Source of the DNA: Diadema setosum
Lineage: Eukaryota > Echinodermata > Echinoidea > Diadematoida > Diadematidae
Direction of reading: 5' to 3'
DNA length: 64,000 nucleotides
Assembly (NCBI GenBank): GCA_033980235.1
Contig: CM067069.1
Span: forward strand, 36,083,992 to 36,147,991
Of this stretch, positions 20,201 through 33,108 are shown one piece after another; within the stretch, counting starts at the first letter, position 1, and each line of letters starts with the position of its first letter. The position numbers and the translations under genes are program-made. Under the pieces are notes generated by a model. It was not told where the DNA came from and searched no databases. It was given only the letters and a program-made list of their open reading frames with translations.

Positions 20201-20489
20201 CAGTTCGACCTCGATTATCCGGCCCCCCTTTATCCGGAAATCTCTATTATCCGGGCGCGTTCACGCAGTGAAGGACTTTCTTTTTTCATCCAAAAATTGA
20301 GAAAAAACAGTGACCTTGATCAATATGTCGAGATATTTTCCAATTTCCCAAGTCAGAAAATAGCGCGCTATTTCGAAACATCGGGCTGATGTGAAAACGC
20401 CTAATGGCAGTTTTTATCCCATACTAGTTTTCGATCTATTAAGCATCAAAAGTGGGATATTTTTTTTTAATACCTAGTAGCTGCACAGA
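20201..20489 (+). mobile_element. Solo end of a pogo-like element
   Basis: TA followed by CAGTTCGACCTCGATTATCC, a pogo/Tigger-type terminus, with TATCCGG iterations after it (20231-20252). No matching inverted end is seen downstream, so the element is truncated or its other end has diverged. No transposase ORF. Confidence 0.45.
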
Positions 20490-21070
20490 TTGTCGTCGGT
20501 CGTTGTTTTCAAGCTGCAGAACAAAATGCTAAGATGCACTACGAATTGTCTGGTGCATGGGGTGGGTGTTCCTGTGGTATGCTTTGGTGGGGTTGGACCT
20601 ACTGGTAAATGTGAAGTGCGTGTGAGTGTGTGTGTGAGGGGGGGGGGACTGCATGATATGTGCTGTGTATTGTGTGTAGGTGTGTATGTGTGTGCGCAAA
20701 GCTGTGTGTGTGTGTGTTTGGGGTATAATAACATGTGTGGAATCTGTAATCATGTATTTGGTCGACATGGAAAAAAAAATTGTCATTGGCATTGTCTACA
20801 TGTGGGGTGGTTGTATAATGGTAGTAGTTTATTTGTCTGTGTGTGTACATGCGTGTGTGTGTCTGTGTGTGTTTGTGATTGGATGTTTGTGCGCATGTGT
20901 ATTTTTATGTGTTTTGTGTGTATGTGTGTAGTGTGTATGGTGTGTGTGTGTTATGAGTATCGTGATCTTTCTGTACGGGTGTATGTGTGGTGTGTATGTG
21001 TAAGGTTTCACATGGCCTGTGGTGTGTATGTGTGCGTGTTTGGTGGAGTCATTGTGTTGATGGTGGTGGT
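20490..21070 (+). repeat. GT-rich low-complexity region
   Basis: Imperfect (GT)n sequence over about 500 bp. It produces long cysteine/valine ORFs on plus and histidine/threonine ORFs on minus, none of which is credible coding sequence. Confidence 0.8.
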
Positions 21071-21074
21071 TCTC

Positions 21075-21295
21075 TCGGTTCTTTTTGTACGCTGCACCAA
21101 AATTATGGAATAATCTCCCTCTGTTTGTGAGACAAGCAGTTACAATTAATGAGTTTAAGGCCAGGTTAAAAAGTCATCTCTTGAAGTAATGCATTTTCTG
21201 TTTGAATTTCTTGTATGCATGACATTTTGTAATGCGCAGTAGAGTATATCATTATAGTAGCTGCGCAATATAAATGTCCTTTATTATTATTATAA
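21075..21295 (+). mobile_element. LINE 3' end, family 3
   Basis: Plus strand encodes the ORF2 C-terminal motif AAPKLWNNLPLFVRQA then FKARLKSHLLK and stop TAA (21187-21189). A short 3' UTR ends in AATATAAATGTCC and TTATTATTATT, the structure of CR1-like 3' termini. 5' truncated to about 40 codons. Confidence 0.75.
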
Positions 21296-21700
21296 TCATT
21301 ATTCTCTCTCTCTCTCTCTCTGTAAGAACGTGAGCACGCAGGTAGAATGTATGTATGCTAATAATCATGTATGTATGTATGTATGCATGGATGTATGTAC
21401 GTATGTATGCATGTATGTATGTGTGTATGTGTGTGTGCGTCTTCTTGTTTGTTTGTTTTTTTCCGGGCCCACCGTAGGTAAGTTGAGGGGAGAGTAAGGG
21501 ATCACCTGCGACGTCTGTCCGTCCGTCGTCTGTACGTAACGCTACAAAAACTTGAATAACTCTGTACCCAGGGCTTCAATCAACCTTGGAGGGAAGGGCG
21601 GTTATACAAAGTTTCACATTTTGTCAATCCTCTCAAGGTCTAAGGTGAAAGGCAGGGGTCAATGGTATTTTTTTTTTTAATGGCGCATTTCTATTATGAA
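21296..21700. repeat. Microsatellites and GTCCGTCC-type repeat fragment
   Basis: CT run (21303-21321), (ATGT)n (21340-21440), then a fragment with GTCTGTCCGTCCGTCG and AACTCTGTACCCAGGG (21510-21680) resembling the GTCC-bearing repeat families at 8190 and 29530. Confidence 0.6.
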
Positions 21701-21719
21701 TTATAACATCATGCATTCA

Positions 21720-21832
21720 CAGAGACTAACACACATACACATACAGACATCCTTCACGCACACACATGCGCGCGAGCCCACCCACGCACACACACACCCA
21801 TTTCCCTTACACTCACCCATCATCCACCCACT

Positions 21833-21870
<38 letters not shown>

Positions 21871-22060
21871 CCCTTGCACTTACCCATCACATACCCACGC
21901 CACACACACATTCATACCCTTCCCTCAAAAACCCACACCCCATCCATCCATTCCTCCCCTCATCACGCGCACCCCACACATACATACATACACACACATG
22001 TGCACTCACACACACAAACGGACACTCAATTTTCATGTGCGCGAGCACACATATAACACA
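21720..22060. repeat. CA-rich low-complexity tract
   Basis: Imperfect (CA)n with a pure core at 21835-21867. ORFs through it are repeat artefacts. Confidence 0.85.
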
Positions 22061-22475
22061 CTTCTTCGAGTGAGTTTTTTCATGGCTTGTTTGCATGGAT
22101 GTAGCCATGTAAGTTATGTGTTTGTATTCCAATGCCTATATCAAGAATGATATTATCCCCTGAATATGCTTTGAACGCAGGCGACAATTTGTGCCGTCAG
22201 CCTTCTGAACAAATTGTTGTCAGGCGACAAAATTGTGCAGGGGCAACAATTTGTGCCGAAACAGATATGCATGTAATTCCCCTAGTCTGAGAGTCGCATT
22301 TCGTATAGAATAACATTTTGCATTACACAATTACGAATTTGTTTGGCAGTAAATGAATTCAAACTCTTATCAGACAGCTTCAATTCGATCGATATTGTAC
22401 GTGGCTATTACCACTAATAAAACTTTGAATTCTGAATGTAATCGTTATACAATTATGTATGTAAAGATATATGAA
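22061..22475. other. No gene; short reiterated GACAATTTGTGCCG motif
   Basis: Around 22181-22260, GCGACAATTTGTGCCG, GGCGACAAAATTGTGC and GGCAACAATTTGTGCCG iterate a near-palindromic CAATTTGTG core. The remainder is AT-rich without features. Confidence 0.4.
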
Positions 22476-22690
22476 GAGCTCAGTTGCAAAAGGTACTACA
22501 TCCATTTTCCATCAAAATCCACTTTTTGGTCTTGATGTACTCATTTTTAGGACCTCTTTAAACCTATACGAACAAAAAGCTCAATTTCCAACCAGAAAGT
22601 GTTTAAAAATTACATTTAAAAATCAGTTCGGTTGCAAAAGGTGCTACATCCATTTTAGTTGGGTTGCAAAAGGTACTACATCCACTCCAA
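22476..22690 (+). repeat. Three direct copies of TTGCAAAAGGTACTACATCC
   Basis: Copies at about 22482-22504, 22631-22653 and 22664-22686, with flanking CGGTTGC/GGGTTGC. The same motif forms the inverted termini of the element pair at 25165-25420 and 63650-63905. Here the copies are all in one orientation, so this is a rearranged or tandem derivative. Confidence 0.7.
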
Positions 22691-22890
22691 TTACATCATC
22701 GGGAAATTGACCAATCAGAGAACATCATTGGCTTGACCCTCTACCATTGTCTACTGACTTTAATCTCTGAACAATAGAAGTTGGCTTTTGGCTTTTTGGC
22801 TTTCTGTTATAATCACCACGCAAATCTGACCAATATCTTGAAAAACTCATCGCATTTCGATCAAGCAATGTAGGAAAATGAAGAAGAACT

Positions 22891-22930
22891 CATTGATAAA
22901 ACAAACCATCCCAGGTTTGTTTTATCAATG
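22891..22930. repeat. Perfect 17-bp-arm hairpin
   Basis: CATTGATAAAACAAACC, 6-nt loop, then GGTTTGTTTTATCAATG. A isolated perfect stem in otherwise ordinary sequence. No T-tract follows and no gene is adjacent, so a terminator or a small RNA role is not supported. Confidence 0.8.
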
Positions 22931-23516
22931 AATTAAAAGCAGTCGACAAGAGTAAAGGAGAAACGGCAGAAAAACTGGAGAAATTACGCGACTCTCATGT
23001 AGTCCCACGTACTGCATTCACTGTTAGTTACCGGTACCGTGCGTTACTGCTAGGGTGTTGAGTTTGAGCCATAAATTGTCCCCAGAATAAAGTACAGACA
23101 CTGTGTAGGTATGGTCTACTTCTTACGTATAATAGCTTCACAGCTAATATAGTGTTTGACAACTAGTCTGAAAGCAAAGTGACTTTGTTAAATGTATACA
23201 ATGGCATGAAATTCTGACATCCCTACCAACAGTGCTTTACCTGTGGGTATGCTGTGCTATTCTATACGTGCATGATGTCAAATACCAGGGTTACATAGTG
23301 ACATACAGCATTGAACACTAGATCTATATTCATTCTTGTAAATGACACCCTTTACTTATACAATGTCACAAAGATAATACCAAATATGCGTTTAGTATAT
23401 GTGGTCATGTTAGTCATCGACGGTCTTGATTTTTATCCACTATTAGAATATCAGATTTCTCTTACCTGACAAAGAACATACAAGAATGAAATTCATGTAA
23501 TGAATTTAATTACAGT
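22931..23516. other. No recognised feature
   Basis: AT-rich sequence with no gene, repeat end or RNA that I can identify. Confidence 0.4.
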
Positions 23517-24500
23517 GTTCAATTCAATTCAATTCAATTTATTTTCATACTTCTCAATGAAGGAATGTACATCAAATATAATAAAAACATATTGAATCAT
23601 AATATCCGGCTTGGATGTACAGTAAATTAATGTAAGAATATAAAACATATAGTGGTCACTCATCGTACGTTTGGTTCTATGTATAACGCTAAAGAAATAT
23701 GACGGAACTTACTTAAAAGCGGGCTTGTTAAGCGTAGGTCCCAAATTCTGAACAGAGTGTATAGATGAGGAGCACGGATGCAACGTAGGACCAAAATAAA
23801 GAGAAACAAAAATGAAAGGCAAAAATCCTGGGGCACTAACAGAATCTTCTCAATACATTAATAGTGATATACAGACAACCACATTCTGCAGATGTAAGAA
23901 CAATTGATTTAACAATGTTGACAATAGTGTAGTAATATGATTTGAATAATGGTGAAAAGAGAACAACTCGACATGCGAGTCCTCGGAGGAGATACGGGAA
24001 ACCTAAAGAGTGAACATACAAGTACTAACATTCAAAGAAGATTTGGAATTAGAATTAGAATTACCAGCCAGTATAGCACTGAGGGGAATACAACAAGCCA
24101 GCTGTTCACGCGTTCCGAAGTCTTAGTGTACCAAAAGGGGTACTGGGGTGAAGGAATTTAAGAGCGCAAACAGAGAGGCTTAACTGATTTGAATGACAAC
24201 AACCAACACAGCAGGAAAAGGCACATAAACAAGAAAGAAGGAAATTTCAATGGACTTACGCAATGTAATTATTCAATAAATTATGTCTTAGTTTGTATTT
24301 GAAGGTCGACAAAGACAAACAACCTGCGAGTTCTATGGGGAGATCGTTCCAGTATTTCGGCCCTGTATACATAGGCCTAATTGTTGTTGTTGTTTTTTTT
24401 TTTTGCAAAAATAGTTCGGGTACGTGGTAGGTGATAATCGTCACGTTGGCGGGTGGGATAGTTATGAATAGAGTAATTTCTTTTAAACATATGCAAAAAA
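23517..24500 (-). mobile_element. LINE 3' end, family 4
   Basis: The tail (TTCAA)n at 23517-23540 marks the 3' terminus of a minus-strand element. Reverse-strand coding at 24256-24444 gives MYTGPKYWNDLPIELAG...LSTFKYKLRHNLLNNY and stop, the ORF2 C-terminus. Frame interruptions (T/A runs at 24391-24400 and 24486-24498) separate it from upstream remnants. Confidence 0.75.
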
Positions 24501-25069
24501 AAAAAAAATATCAGGAAGATCTTTTTTGGATAATTTATACATGAATATCCCCAAATTGTAATAAAACAAATCTGACGATTTCAAAATTTTGTTCTTATGG
24601 AAAAATTCATCTGTATGAGATAAATAAATGTTGAAAGAATACAGAATACAGAACATTGAGATGCTGCTTTTCCACCTTTTCCCGTAGAAGTAACATTGAA
24701 AAAAAAAATGAAGAAAAGATAATGAATACAGTATTCTTGGGACACGTGAAGGGAGAATTCACAGAGAGAAAAATAGCCAAAAATGTAATACATAGAGGAA
24801 AAAGATAAGAAATCATGAGATAAAGCTCGTGAGAGAAAAACAAGAGGAGAAAAGGGAAGAGAGAAAGCACATGGTGAGATATTGTGACCCCTCCCTATCT
24901 ATAACCGTTCACGCATAATGGATCCCTCCCCCCCCCATGCTTATGACCAATGACAGTCATTCATTCAAAATATTAGTCAGCAAGGGAGAAGTGGGGCATT
25001 AGCGATACACATTGGTTTGTTATTCTTGATGCTAAAAAGGGCAGGGCATTGTCAATTACCTAGGCCCCC
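24501..25069. other. No gene recognised
   Basis: AT-rich to purine-rich sequence with several small ORFs in poly-T context and no domain. The last part (24950-25069) may belong to the repeat that follows. Confidence 0.35.
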
Positions 25070-25430
25070 TTGACCTCGTATCCCATCCCCATCAACACCA
25101 TTGATGGAAAAATAACTAAATCGGCGAAACATGTCATAACATCACACTGAATATATCTATGGCATGCGAAATTTCGGTTTCAAAAGGTACTACATCCACT
25201 TTCGGTTGCAAAAGTTACTATATCCACAAAAATATAAAAATGTTTAATTCATAAAAAATAAATGAATGGACCTGGATTTTCTTAGAGAGTGGTTTTAGTG
25301 TTGTATCATCTAGCAGTATAATAGGGGGAAATATCATTCCAGTCTGAGCTTCCTAAATATGATAATTAAAAAATCACGTTTTTCTCAGAACTTTTGAAGT
25401 ACCTTTTGAAACGGAACTTTTCATATACAG
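25070..25430 (+). mobile_element. Dispersed repeat with inverted GGTTTCAAAAGGTACTACATCC ends
   Basis: Inverted copies of TTTCAAAAGGTACTACATCC bound a core of about 250 bp (25172-25420), flanked on the left by GACCTCGTATCCCATCCCC. The whole 25070-25430 segment reappears in reverse complement at 63640-64000. It looks like a MITE carried within a longer repeat; no coding capacity. Confidence 0.75.
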
Positions 25431-25439
25431 TGTATAATA

Positions 25440-25555
<116 letters not shown>

Positions 25556-25644
25556 ATCTATACAACGTGTATATTAAATTCGATAACAATAACGATTATT
25601 CCCTTGTAATTAAAAATATCAGACGTTCCTTTAAGACAAAATAA

Positions 25645-26760
25645 TGGTTTACATTCAGTTCAGTTCAGTTCAAATTTATTTCAGATTTCTACTTTCTCAA
25701 TGATGAGATTACAAAATTATTGACAAGAAACAAGAATACAAAATATATACAATCATGTCTTTTGATTGAAGAAGAAGAAAAAAAAAACATTCTTGACACA
25801 AATGTACATGGTCATATCATATGAAGATGTCACAAATATCAGAAATATGATGCGGCCTACATAAAAGCTTTAACGCTTGTAAAACTGTAGGTTCCTGAAT
25901 TCATAGGCATATAATTATACAGAGAACGGATATGTTTGTCTTGACCAACTGAAATTGTACCAGTACAAAAGTCGATAAAAAATAAACTAATGAACCACAT
26001 AGATATCGCACAAACCAGACTGTATACGGATCTCGCGGTGTTTGAAAAGGAATGCTATATATTAAAAGATGTATCGGTACCATTAAATAACTTTAATACT
26101 TGGTGCTGCGGACAAGGACAAAAAACTGGGAGTGCAAAAAAAAAAAAGTTGCTAAACACTTGGTAGTGTGTATCCACTAAGTAATAACTGTTTTAATTGG
26201 CGTTTGAAGGTGAATAAAGATAAGGAAGAAGTTATATCTTGAGGGAGGTCATTCCAATATCTGGGTCCAGTAAATATAATTATTTTCTTTGCAAAAAAAA
26301 TAGTGCGAGTACGGGGAAGGTGATAGGCGTCACTCTTGCGAGTTAGATAACAATTGATAGAGAGATTCCTATTGAACATGTGGATAAAAACAGATGGTAA
26401 TTCATTAGTTGTTAGCTTGTACATGAAAATTCCGAGATTGTAATAAAATAGGTCTGGAATTTTCAGAATTCTGTTCTGATGAAAAAAAAAACAGTTGGTA
26501 CGAGCAAAATATCCGGCGTGGTTTTTGATTCTTATTGCACGCTTTTGAATGCGGAGAAGGGAATCTAATAATGAGTGAATTGCATTTCCCCACGCCAAAA
26601 TTCCATAATTAAAGTGTGGAGACATTAAACAAGAATATATACTCTGCAAAATATAAACAGCAAAAAAATATTTAAGCTTATTGAATACTCCGATATTTCT
26701 GGACAGAATTTTACTTACAAAATTAATGTGAGTTTTCCAGGATAATTCTCGTTTAATTCA
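25645..26760 (-). mobile_element. LINE 3' end (CR1/L2-like), family 1, longer copy
   Basis: The tail (TTCAG)n/(GTTCA)n at 25651-25670 precedes a 3' UTR shared with 16460-16980. Reverse-strand ORF 26152-26649 encodes the last ~165 residues of ORF2: FNYGILAWG, LLRIQKRAIRI, TNELPSVFIHMF and GPRYWNDLPQDI, ending FKRQLKQLLLSGY. These are the thumb and C-terminal motifs of CR1/L2-like LINEs. The RT catalytic region is missing (5' truncation near 26760). Confidence 0.85.
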
Positions 26761-27505
26761 AAGCCCTTAAAACGTTGTGTTATGAACCTGCTTTAAACAT
26801 AAATCATATATATACATCGGATGTCAGCATTTTGAAGCAAAAGTTTAATTTTAACAGCACAATGACAAGTTATTCTGCATTCTCATTACAGAGTTTTATG
26901 TCATTACTTTTATACTAAGTTATCAACACTATATTTCTCTCTTCTTTGTTTTTATACTGTTTATGAAGTCATCAAGCCTTCTCATGATGAACTCGTTAGT
27001 CACGATTGCCCACATGGTTATTAAACAAAGTCTTTGCGATATACTAGTCTCAAAAATCTTTTACAGTAAGAAGCAAATGAATTAAGGCCGTGTTCTGTTT
27101 ACTCATTGTTTCATAGGATTACGGTAACGAGCAACAAAGGTCCACTCAGAAAAAAAAATAAAATGAAGAGATTGATTTTCATATCAAAGGTAAAATAATG
27201 CCATGTGACTTCATGAGGCATTATATACATTGAAAGGTAGACAACAGCTTCATGAACAGCAATTTGAACAGCAAATCTGCAACGATCGAGTTCGTGGCTC
27301 AATGTTTACAATATAAAGGGGAAAAAAGGTGGAATCTACCACGCATTATACACAGTAATGGGAAGCAAGTAGAGTCATAATTTCTTGCCAAGGATTTACA
27401 TAATGTTCTACATTGCAAAAATGGCAACAACAACAAAAAACAGATGAAGCCTGACATTATACATGAAAATTTCCATTATGTACTACATAATAACACGCAC
27501 ACGAT
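26761..27505. other. No recognised feature
   Basis: AT-rich sequence; small ORFs without domains. Confidence 0.4.
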
Positions 27506-28000
27506 ACAGTTGAGTTGAGTTGAGTTTAGTTTAGTTTATCTGTACACGGACCAAAGCCTGCTTTCAGCTGGACAGCTGTTTACAACAAGGTCGTAGTTTT
27601 CATCGAGTAACAAAGCATACACACCTCGAAAATGCAAACATATACAATGATACACAATAAATGACAAGCACTGAACAAATTAAGAAGAATTAAAAAAGAT
27701 GTTTACAGATATCTACATACATGAAAAGATAATTTATATACTTCTATAGACACATTATGGGATTTCCGCTAACTTCATGATTTCTGTCGTTAAATTTCTA
27801 TGTCACAAAATATTGTTCTACGTAAATCGGAAGATTATAGAAAGTTTTACATGCCAGATAGATGTTTCACACAAAATCAGAACGAGGTTTTGGCATCACA
27901 AATTGAGTATTTGAGTTTCGTAGAGTGTAATTTTAGATGATCTGAGTTGAACATCAGAGGACAGAGTAACCGGAGCAACACTATACAACAGTTAGAATAT
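27506..28000 (-). mobile_element. LINE-type 3' end, family 2 (copy 2)
   Basis: GTTGAGTTGAGTTGAGTTTA edge, then TGTACACGG..AAAGCCTGCTTTCAGCTGG as at 18093. Same orientation as that copy. Protein-coding part absent. Confidence 0.55.
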
Positions 28001-28240
28001 AAACTACAAAGGAAAAAACTACAAATTAATGTCGCCATGGCCACGCCGGGTATGCCGCTGCCATAACGAATGGTTCTCCCAGTAGGTCTTTAGAGAATGT
28101 CGAGGCAATGTGGGACTACATTTTACATAATTGGCAGGAATTTAGATTACACGTTCGTCAAAAATGTTGAGTTTTGATTTTATCAAGAGGTTCCATTTAG
28201 ATGGATGGTTAAATAGTCTAAGAGAGGAGGTATTCGGGAA
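28001..28240. other. No recognised feature
   Basis: Short AT-rich interval with no gene or repeat end that I can define. Confidence 0.3.
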
Positions 28241-29662
28241 TTTCAGTATTTTAACTTGACCTTTGAACCTTGCCCTCTGACCCCATGTCCCACATTCTTC
28301 AAATTATCACTGACTTGTCAATATCCATTTTCATGACAATACATGAGCTATTTTTTAGATAATAATATGGTAACAAATTTTGACATTTGAATATTTTCCT
28401 TTACATCATTTCCATCATTTTGATCATTTTGTAGTGACACATGTTTATTGACCTCATTTTTTAATTAAGTTTATGTTTTAAATAATATCCTAGTTTTATA
28501 AAGGCTATGCATTAAGTAATTCCCAAGGTACGGACAAAAAAAAAGTTCTATTTCAGCGTTAAAGTAGAAATGTAACATCTCACTCGAACTTTGACCTTTG
28601 CCATTAGACCTCATGGCTAAAAACTCTTCCAGAGAATCTCTATTGGGTATTAGGTGTAAACACACTACCTTTCAAGGAATTAGGCACTGCATGGACAAGG
28701 GGGAAATAATGGTATCTTTAGAATATGACATTAATCTTTGAACCCATGACCCTAGAAGTCCAAAAAGAACACTAGGTTTCGTGGAAATCATTTGAGCCAT
28801 TCCCGAAAAATGGAGAAATCATTCAATTTTAGCATTTGCACTTCACCTTTGACCACATGGCCAAAAACTATCACTACAGAATACATGGTTACACTGAGTT
28901 CAAGAAAATACCTTCAGGCATTGCATTGATAAATGGTGAAATGTTGAGAATTTTACCTTTATCTTTGGCCTTTAGCATGCGCACCAAAAAACTGATAGTC
29001 ACAACTTCGCCCATTTATATATACAAGCAAATACAAAGTTTCATAAGGATACCTTAAACCATTTATAAACTAGAGAAGCACTCTGAGAGCGCAGACCTCC
29101 GCCAAGCATGCAAATCATTTTTACCACTGATCTTGTTCTTCTAGATATCAGTGATTTCCACCCATACGTACTTATAGCATTGTGTGCTGAAAGTTGCCTG
29201 ATTTCCCAATATAGAAGCCTTTGTTACGTCATAAACCCTCTGCTGCACGCCTCGCCCAAGCAGAAACTAGAGCACGCACTTTAGTGCGCGCAGGCAAACC
29301 TCAAATACGCGCAGCCTGAACTCCCAAGTTCATTGACCCTACCTTCCGAAATATCAAAAATCCTCCATATATTCCCCAAAAATTCTTGGATCACTACCAA
29401 AAGTTAATCGTTTGGTACTTGTGTCATTTTCAACCTTTCCTGCAAGTTTCATCCAAATCCGTCATCTGCTTTTTGAGTTATTTTGCACACAGACAAACTA
29501 ACGAACAAACACACAAACCAACGGTAACGAAAACATAACCTCCCCCCTTGGCGGAGGTAATTACGAGTCTGTTCACAGAATTGATTATCGACGGACGGAC
29601 GGACGGACGTACGGACAACCCGAAAACATAATGCCTCGGGCGACACTTCATGGCGGAGGCAA
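28241..29662 (-). repeat. TTGACCTTTGACC / CCTCCGCC repeat composite
   Basis: 28255-28980 carries repeated TTTGACCT/GACCTCAT phrases, the reverse-complement style of the AGGTCA-rich family at 8190-9303. 29095-29560 is a second family ending GGCGGAGG, followed at 29590-29662 by (GACG)n, ACAACCCGAAAACATAATGC and GGCGGAGGC, the inverted start of the 8190 family. No coding sequence. Likely two related elements end to end. Confidence 0.55.
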
Positions 29663-30600
29663 AAGAGATTGTGGGTGATACTTTAGATGCAGGGTGACAT
29701 GAAAGTATACGGACTAGCGAATTAATCTTGATTTGATGTCCCAGGTAAACACGTGGAAGTCCCTTTTCATGGGTTATTTTCGGCAGATCCAGTTTGCCGT
29801 GCTATAGTCATTCGCTGACGGAACGTGTGTGTCTTGCGTGTGCACTGTTCATCAAAATAATGACTTACAGTAGACACGTTATAATGAACTGCAGTAAGCG
29901 TTTTACAGCAGGGTTTATAGACAGCAGAGAAGTCGAATCTGGTTCAGGTGGCAATGATTGTTATCATCTCTTAACATGTAGTTTATCGCCAATCCTACAT
30001 GGGAACGATTAAATCAGGTCTGAAAGTATCACTCTGTTAAATCCATTACAAGATGATGCTCCTTTTGCTATCAATAATTCAAGCCGACCCCACTGTGACC
30101 AGGACTCGTTACATTCGACGCAAAACCAAAACATGTACGCAAGATGAAGACTTCCAAAGGCCACCTCATTTAAAAGCGGTACCCTATATTTTAAGCATGC
30201 AAACTCGTCAAAACGGGGATAAGGCCCTGTGATAGCAAGGCATGTTAGACAATCAAACGAATCTTTTTTTGTAATGATGATAATGACTGGATATTCTACC
30301 CATCAAGATGTATTGCAAAGAGAAGAAAAACAACGACGACAAACACAGACAAGCCAACCTTCATTGAGAAAGCTTGTATGTTTGCCTTTTTCTTCTATAA
30401 GAATATTTGACATACTGTATATAATTGCAAAATAAAATTCTTTTGTCAGCCAATTTTCTGTCAGTCAAAATGAACGACATGGAGCACAAAATTAGACCAG
30501 GCCAGATTAAACAGGAAAAGGCTAAAATGAAAAAAAGGCAAGAGCCAAATTTTGTCTCGCCCATTTGCGTAGAAGAAATTAATGTTTTTGTCACTCCAGA
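29663..30600. other. No gene supported
   Basis: Small ORFs (up to 77 codons) with no recognisable domain and no splice-compatible neighbours. AT-rich. Confidence 0.35.
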
Positions 30601-30699
30601 AGTTCATTGACCTTTGACCTTGTGATGACCTTCAATTCCCAAAGGGACATTTACCATCTTATTTTAACAAACATATCCCCGCAATTGAAAGGAAAAGTC

Positions 30700-32659
30700 A
30701 TAGAAAAATTAGAAATCTATGGATAACAAAAGGAATTTTCCGATCAATAAAGAAAAGAAATATGTTATAAATACAGTTTACGGTATCCTAATAATGATAT
30801 TAATCGATATAAATTATATAGAAATAAATTGAAACAAATTATAAGGCTTTCCCGTAGGATGTTTTATACAGAAGCCTTTCAAAATGTTACTGGAAATATG
30901 TCAGCCACTTGGAAAGTTATTTATGATGTTATTGGTAAGCAAAAGAATATGTCAGCATTTCAAATTATGCGTGACGGTCAAACACTCTGTAACCCTAGGG
31001 ATGTAGCATGTTGTTTCAATGAGTACTTTGTTGATATAGGTCCTAGTCAAGCTTCAAAAATAGATCCCACAAAAAACTGATTTTTTGCAGTATTTAGGTG
31101 CGTCGAATGATAATTCATTATTTTCTAAACCAACAGATTATGGTGAGATTCTTGACATTGTTCACTCATTGAAATCAAGTAATGCAGCTGGTCATGATGA
31201 AATGAGCACGTATTGGTAGTATCATACTGACACCCTTAGTGTACATTTGTAATTTGTCACTCTCAACTGGTATATATCCAAACGCATGTAAAATTGCTAA
31301 AGTTATTCCAATATATAAAAAAGATAACTCTTCTCTTGTATCAAATTACCGTCCTATTTCTATTCTTCCTAGTATTTCTAAGGTAATAGAAAGGCTTGTA
31401 TATAACAGATTGTATGATTTTTTGACACAATATGATATATTTTACCAAGACCAGTATGGTTTCAGGAAATTTCATTCAACAGATATGGCACTAGCCCAAT
31501 TATACGATACAGTGTCGACTGCCTTAGCTGAACAAAAACTTGTCATCGGTGTTTTCATTGACCTAAGCAAGGCGTTCGACACTCTTGACCACACTATCCT
31601 CATACGTAAATTGCAGTCCTATGGTGTTCGTGGCATTCCACTTGAATGGTTTAAAGATTATTTGTCAAATAGAAAGCAGTATGTGTACTATGAATCTGTT
31701 AACTTTGAAGTATTACCTATACAATGTGGAATCCCACAAGGATCCATATTGGGACCGCTATTATTTCTAGTGTATGTAAATGATATTTCAAACTCATCTA
31801 AATCACTGCAATATAATTATTATGTTTGCTGATGACACTAATGTATTTTGTTCCAATTCTGATTTCCATTCGCTCCTAACAACTCTTAATACTGAATTAC
31901 CGAAATTATCTATGTGGTTTAAGAGTAATAGATTATAGCTTAATCTGAAAAAGACAAATATTATGTATTTCTATAACAAGAAGCATAACAATGAAATGCA
32001 ACATTTAAATATTATGATGGATGGTGTATTATTGGAACAAAAAGAGAGTATCAAATTCCTCGGAATATTATATAAATGAAAATATGAAATGGAATGTTCA
32101 TGTACAATATATCTCTGATAAAGTATCTCGTAATGTTGGTATACTTCAGAAGTTAAAGTATTATGTCCCTCAGAATATTTTATTTATGTTATATAATTCG
32201 TTGATATTATCGCACATTTCTTATTGCAACATTGTATGGGCAACTTCAAAAAGCCACATTGATAGTATATTACTTTTGCAAAAGAAAGCTATACGTATAT
32301 GCACAAGCTCAGGTTATCGAGACCATTCAGTTCTTTTATTCGCAGAATTAAGAACACTTATAAAGGTAAATGACATTTATTTTTTGCAAAACTCACTCTT
32401 CATGTTTCGCTTCTATAATGGTCAGTTGCCATCTTCTTTTTACTCACTATTTCAATTAAACAAGGAAATACATTCTTATCCAACAAGACAATCTGATAAG
32501 TTTCACTTGCATAATGCCAAAACAGTGATGGCTCTGAAATCTGTCAGACACATCGGACCCGATGTTTGGAATTCTCTTCCTTCTGAAATTCGAAGTTTAA
32601 AGTCCGTGTATTCTTTTAGGAAGGCTGTAAAAACAATGCTGTTATGTGAATATCAGTAA
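30700..32659 (+). pseudogene. LINE ORF2 remnant: reverse transcriptase and C-terminal domain
   Basis: Successive frames give RLSRRMFYTEAF (pre-RT linker), then 31239-31832 with NYRPISILPSISKVIERLVY, QYGFRKFHST, DLSKAFDTLDH (RT motif with the first catalytic Asp) and GIPQGSILGPLLF. A frameshift near 31815 moves to the frame encoding MFADDTNVF, the catalytic Asp pair. After an in-frame TAG at 31936-31938 and a further frameshift near 32060, 32021-32659 gives the C-terminal region, with NIVWATS, YPTRQSDKFHL and GPDVWNSLPSEI. At least two frameshifts and one stop make it inactive. CR1/L2-like (jockey-group) by motif pattern; exact clade is not decided. Confidence 0.9.
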
Positions 32660-33108
32660 TTTCATTGTCATTTTTAATGTATTATACACGAAATTCTTTC
32701 GTAGAAATATCGACGCAATTAATTTATTATGTAATAGGCCCGTTTCACGGTTAGGCGCCACTTTTCATTTTTTTCAGTTTTCAGTCTACTACACAGAATA
32801 AGAGTAGATTCATGAAATGTTTTGATATGCATATGTTAGACCCCCATGGGGTCTACCTCCCATAGCATAACGAAAATGCAACTGCAAAGCATTTGCTCAC
32901 AGTGAGGCAAGATGTGCCCAAATCGGACCAACTGTGTGTCAACCTGGCAAACATCCCTTTTTTGCAAACTTTGCCATTCTGTATCATATCTAGCTATGAG
33001 TTAAGTGAACATATCTATGTTAAGTGTATGAGTAGCCATAATGAATCATATCTCAGTTAAAAAGTTTGAACTCCTTTTTGTTACATTTTTTCCACCCCAA
33101 AATTCTCT

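Noticed and set aside
20490..21113. 207-codon plus ORF rich in C and V
   Set aside because: GT-repeat artefact; its end overlaps a real LINE fragment in another frame.
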